From Pseudomonadota bacterium (GTDB taxonomy: Bacteria; Desulfobacterota; Desulfovibrionia; Desulfovibrionales; Desulfovibrionaceae), in contig JAFABC010000131.1 of NCBI GenBank assembly GCA_023426275.1, positions 1-6,740 on the forward strand: a DNA stretch of 6,740 bases, read 5' to 3'. Positions 4,667 through 6,740 of the stretch are shown here, piece by piece; position 1 is the first letter of the stretch, and each line of letters opens with the position of its first letter. The position numbers and the translations under genes are program-made. The notes under the pieces are model-generated. The model saw only the letters and a list, made by a program, of their open reading frames with translations, was not told the DNA's origin and did no database searches.

Positions 4667-6283
4667 TTAGCCGAGGATGGCCTTCAAATCCTCGTCGGGG
4701 GTGCTGATGGGCTTGATGTCGTAGTTTTCCACCAGATAATTGAGCACGTTGGGCGTCAGGAAGGCCGGCAGGGTCGGCCCCAGGCGCATGTTTTTGATGC
4801 CGAGGTGGAGCAGGGTCAGCAGGATGGCCACGGCCTTTTGCTCGTACCAGGACAGGACCATGGACAGCGGCAGCTCGTTGACGCCGCAGTCGAAGGCCTT
4901 GGCCAGGGCGACCGCCACCTGGATGGCCGAGTAGGCGTCGTTGCACTGGCCCATGTCGAGCAGGCGCGGGATGCCGCCGATGTCGCCGAGCTTCTTGTCG
5001 AAGAAGCGGAACTTGCCGCAGGCCAGGGTGAGCACCACGGTGTCGGCCGGGGCCTTTTCCACGAACTCGGTGTAGTAGTTGCGCCCGGGCTTGGCCCCGT
5101 CGCAGCCGGCCACCAGGAAGAAGTGGCGGATCTTGCCGGCCTTGACCGCGTCGATGACCACGTTGGCCACGTTCATGACGGCGTTGTGGCCGAAGCCGGC
5201 CATGACCGTGCCCTTGTCCTCGTCGGCGGGGAAGCCCGGCATGGCCAGGGCCTTTTCGATGACCTGGCCGAAGTCGCCGTTTTTCACGTGGGTCGCGCCG
5301 GGCCAGCCGACAAGGCCGGTGGTGAAGATGTTGCCCAGGTAGCTGGCCGCCGGCTTCTGGATGCAGTTGGTGGTCATGAGGATGGCCCCGGGGAAGGCGG
5401 CGAACTCCTTGTGCTGGTTCTGCCAGGCCGTGCCGTAGTGGCCGTAGAAGTGCGGATACTTCTTGAGCTCGGGGTAGCCGTGGGCCGGAAGCATCTCGCC
5501 GTGGGTGTAGATGAAGATGCCCTTGCCGGCGGTCTGCTCCAGCAGGTCCTTGAGGTCCTTGAGGTCGTGGCCCGAGACCAGGATGGCCTTGCCGGCCTTG
5601 TGTCCGAGCGGCACCTCGGTGGGCGTCGGATGGCCGTAGGCCCCGGTGTTGGCCGCGTCGAGCAGTTCCATGGTGCGCAGGTTGATTTCACCGCACTTGA
5701 GCACGAGTCCCACCCAGGCGCCCAGGTCCTTGTCCGTGGTGAAGGTGTCGGCCATGCCTTCATAGAGGAAGTCGTAGACCGCCGGGTCTTCCTGGCCCAG
5801 GATGGCGGCATGGTCGGCGTAGGCGGCCACGCCCTTGAGGCCGAAGATGAGGGTATGCTTGAGCGAGCGGATGTCGTCGTTGGTCTCGGGAATGTCCTTG
5901 AGTCCGTGCTGTCCGCCCTGGGCGACCAGTCCGGCCAGATCGGCGGCCGGCTTGAAGGTGGCCGGGACTTCGGGCAGGGCGGCGGACAGGGTTCCCGCCA
6001 GGGCGTCGCGCTTGGCCACGGTCTCCTCGATCAGCGGCTTGAAGTCGGCGGCGTCGAAGTTGACGTTGGTCAGGGTGGAGAACATGGCCTTGGCAAAGAA
6101 ACGACCCGTTTCCAGGGGCACGGTCTTGCCTTCGGCCTTGGCGGCCACGGCCGCCTGCGCCAGACCGGTCAGGGCGTAGACGAGCAGGTCCTGCAGGTCC
6201 GAGACATCGGGCTGCTTGCCGCACACGCCGAGCTTGTCGCAACCGGTGCCCTTGGCCGTCTGTTCACACTGGTAGCAAAACAT
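4667..6283 (-). CDS. hcp: Hybrid cluster protein (Hcp, prismane), class I
   Basis: Hcp is a cytoplasmic iron-sulfur protein with a hybrid 4Fe-2S-2O cluster. Hydroxylamine reductase activity was described first; nitric oxide reduction and protein S-nitrosylation have been reported in other bacteria. The product has 538 residues, close to the roughly 550 of Desulfovibrio class I proteins. The N-terminal cubane ligands C3, C6, C15 and C21 match class I spacing. All expected hybrid-cluster ligands are visible: H239 (SGHD), E263 (HGEM), C307 (TTNC), C394 (AGCDG, the persulfide position), C422 (LACGK), C447 (GQCND) and E481 (WYEQK). I see no frameshift or truncation. The ATG at 6283-6281 is fixed by the conserved MFCYQCEQTA start and by AAGGAGG (6297-6291) 7 nt upstream, although the frame stays open far upstream. 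It is the first gene of an operon with the iron-sulfur protein and cupin, behind an HcpR-type operator. Confidence 0.97.
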   Translation of the reverse strand: MFCYQCEQTAKGTGCDKLGVCGKQPDVSDLQDLLVYALTGLAQAAVAAKAEGKTVPLETGRFFAKAMFSTLTNVNFDAADFKPLIEETVAKRDALAGTLSAALPEVPATFKPAADLAGLVAQGGQHGLKDIPETNDDIRSLKHTLIFGLKGVAAYADHAAILGQEDPAVYDFLYEGMADTFTTDKDLGAWVGLVLKCGEINLRTMELLDAANTGAYGHPTPTEVPLGHKAGKAILVSGHDLKDLKDLLEQTAGKGIFIYTHGEMLPAHGYPELKKYPHFYGHYGTAWQNQHKEFAAFPGAILMTTNCIQKPAASYLGNIFTTGLVGWPGATHVKNGDFGQVIEKALAMPGFPADEDKGTVMAGFGHNAVMNVANVVIDAVKAGKIRHFFLVAGCDGAKPGRNYYTEFVEKAPADTVVLTLACGKFRFFDKKLGDIGGIPRLLDMGQCNDAYSAIQVAVALAKAFDCGVNELPLSMVLSWYEQKAVAILLTLLHLGIKNMRLGPTLPAFLTPNVLNYLVENYDIKPISTPDEDLKAILG

Positions 6284-6333
6284 ATCGTGTCCTCCTTCGG
6301 GTTGATGGTCGGTTTTGTGTTTCCTTGGGGCCC

Positions 6334-6339
6334 TGTCTA
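6334..6339 (-). promoter_or_regulatory. Predicted -10 element of the hcp promoter
   Basis: The minus strand reads TAGACA (6339-6334), a 3 of 6 match that keeps the first two bases and A4 of TATAAT. At the normal -35 distance the sequence is AACCGC, which is not a -35 hexamer; a promoter of this kind would need an activator. A start at 6327 would give a 44-nt leader to the hcp ATG. The call rests mainly on spacing from the operator. Confidence 0.4.
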
Positions 6340-6360
6340 CCCGGCGTACGGCACGGGCGG

Positions 6361-6376
6361 TTTGACCTAAGTCAAA
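6361..6376 (-). promoter_or_regulatory. HcpR-type operator upstream of hcp
   Basis: TTTGAC-CTAA-GTCAAA is a perfect inverted repeat of two 6-bp arms with a 4-bp spacer, a CRP/FNR-family layout. It agrees with the TTGAC-N4-GTCAA form described for HcpR in Desulfovibrio. The centre (between 6368 and 6369) is 78 bp upstream of the first gene's start region and 41.5 bp from the predicted start at 6327, the class II activator position. An A-run on the minus strand (6391-6385) lies just upstream and could act as an UP-like element. The regulator itself is not in the window. Confidence 0.8.
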
Positions 6377-6577
6377 AACACGCATTTTTTTCGAAAGGGC
6401 CGCCTGTCGCCCCGGGATGCGGCGCGGCGGAAAGCGTCGGGAAGGGAGGCCGTCATCGGGACCGCCCGCCCGGACGACGGAGTCTTTTCGGGATACTCCC
6501 TTCCTACACCGGTTTTGTCTGAAAAGGTCAAGCCCGGTGGAGCCCGAAGACCAGACGAGCAGGACGGAAAGACGCCG

Positions 6578-6596
6578 CCGGCGGCCGGGAGGGGCA
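6578..6596 (+). repeat. GC-rich intergenic repeat, copy 3
   Basis: CCGGCGGCCGGGAGGGGCA is an exact 19-base inverted match to 7-25. Unlike the other two copies it is not next to a gene end: it lies about 85 bp upstream of the plus-strand gene. It lacks the flanking CCT of the other copies, so the hairpin is less complete. Confidence 0.45.
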
Positions 6597-6680
6597 ACGT
6601 GCGGAAAGGGCGTGCGATTTTGGCCGGGGGATGACGGCGGCGGAAAAATTGCGCAGGATGCGGCCTGACAAGGAGAGGCC

Positions 6681-6740
6681 ATGAAGGTCCTGTGCAGCAA
6701 TCCCCCCTGGTGGATCGAGGACCCGGACGCCATTTACGGC
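6681..6740 (+). CDS. Start of a probable B12-binding/radical SAM protein (partial)
   Basis: Only the first 20 codons are present, and the gene continues past the right edge. They read MKVLCSNPPWW then IEDPDAIYG. The pattern MKVLx-x-NPPWW is typical of the first beta strand and loop of the cobalamin-binding domain at the start of many radical SAM proteins, which is the reason for the call. The catalytic CxxxCxxC motif would be outside the window, so the class cannot be confirmed. The ATG has AAGGAG (6670-6675) 5 nt upstream. It is divergent from hcp, and nothing seen here links its regulation to the operator 300 bp away. Confidence 0.65.
   Translation, partial: MKVLCSNPPWWIEDPDAIYG

Larger units (their letters stand above)
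6284..6680. other. Divergent intergenic region, hcp / radical SAM
   Basis: This 397-bp region separates hcp from the plus-strand gene at the right edge. It contains the hcp leader and ribosome binding site, the predicted -10, the HcpR-type operator and an A/T-run (6385-6391). Further right are a third GC-rich repeat copy (6578-6596) and the ribosome binding site AAGGAG (6670-6675). From about 6400 to 6660 I see no gene. Open frames there, including an 83-codon plus-strand frame ending at 6668, are arginine-rich and look like high-GC noise. No clear promoter for the plus-strand gene stands out. Confidence 0.65.

Noticed and set aside
4614..4946. In-frame N-terminal extension of frdX into hcp
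   Set aside because: It overlaps the hcp 3' end in another frame and has shadow composition. The ferredoxin fold and ribosome binding site support 4613.
5540..5575. Short direct repeat (TTGAGGTCC units) inside hcp
   Set aside because: It encodes DLKDLKDLLEQ, an ordinary helical repeat within the protein, with no sign of a mobile or regulatory element.
4805..6370. A 521-codon plus-strand open frame antisense to hcp
   Set aside because: It is the complement of a certain hcp gene in very GC-rich DNA. The product is Gly/Val/His/Glu-rich without family motifs, and it has no ribosome binding site that outweighs hcp.
6417..6668. An 83-codon plus-strand frame in the divergent intergenic region
   Set aside because: It is Arg-rich, lacks a ribosome binding site and recognisable motifs, and ends just before the real plus-strand gene; probably noise.
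6284..6733. In-frame N-terminal extension of hcp by 150 codons
   Set aside because: The extension is Arg/Pro/Ser-rich noise across the promoter region. The conserved MFCYQCEQ start and AAGGAGG fix the start at 6283.
1..6740. CRISPR arrays, tRNA/rRNA genes, insertion sequences
   Set aside because: I saw no regularly spaced repeats, no tRNA-like cloverleaf or rRNA sequence, and no transposase motifs or terminal inverted repeats with target duplications.

Overview
The window is strongly G+C-rich, and most codons in its real genes end in G or C. This leaves long open antisense frames that are only shadows. The Hcp–ferredoxin gene pair, an HcpR-type operator, twin-arginine export and recurring GC-rich intergenic hairpins suggest a sulfate-reducing deltaproteobacterium of the Desulfovibrio/Solidesulfovibrio type. 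That placement is inferred from gene content and style, not from a database search.

Layout, left to right. (1) A 55-aa membrane protein of unknown function lies on the minus strand (49-216). (2) Divergent from it, across about 98 bp, is a plus-strand two-gene operon (315-3111): a DUF1800 protein, then a DUF1501 protein with a twin-arginine signal. These families are commonly neighbours, and no biochemical role is established for the pair. (3) A 413-bp convergent gap (3112-3524) holds several hairpins and terminator-like elements but no convincing gene. (4) A minus-strand operon (6283 to 3525) reads hcp (class I hybrid cluster protein, all expected ligands present), then a 251-aa hcp-associated iron-sulfur protein (FrdX type), then a 105-aa cupin. 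(5) A 397-bp divergent intergenic region (6284-6680) contains a perfect TTTGAC-N4-GTCAAA operator upstream of hcp. (6) The first 20 codons of a plus-strand gene, probably a B12-binding/radical SAM protein, run off the right edge.

How the genes work together. Hcp proteins are linked to nitric oxide and nitrosative stress, and HcpR is the CRP/FNR-family regulator of hcp genes in Desulfovibrio. The operator centre is exactly 41.5 bp upstream of a start site predicted from a -10-like hexamer, the geometry of a class II activator site. FrdX is the likely electron-transfer partner of Hcp. The cupin follows after only 15 bp and has its own ribosome binding site, so it is probably part of the same stress response, with unknown chemistry. 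A perfect 12-bp hairpin between hcp and frdX directly abuts the frdX ribosome binding site and may set the ratio of the two proteins.

The points that most deserve a second look are the hcp-frdX-cupin operon with its operator and hairpin, the missing cysteine in the second FrdX cluster motif, and the departures from usual family motifs in both the DUF1800 and DUF1501 proteins.
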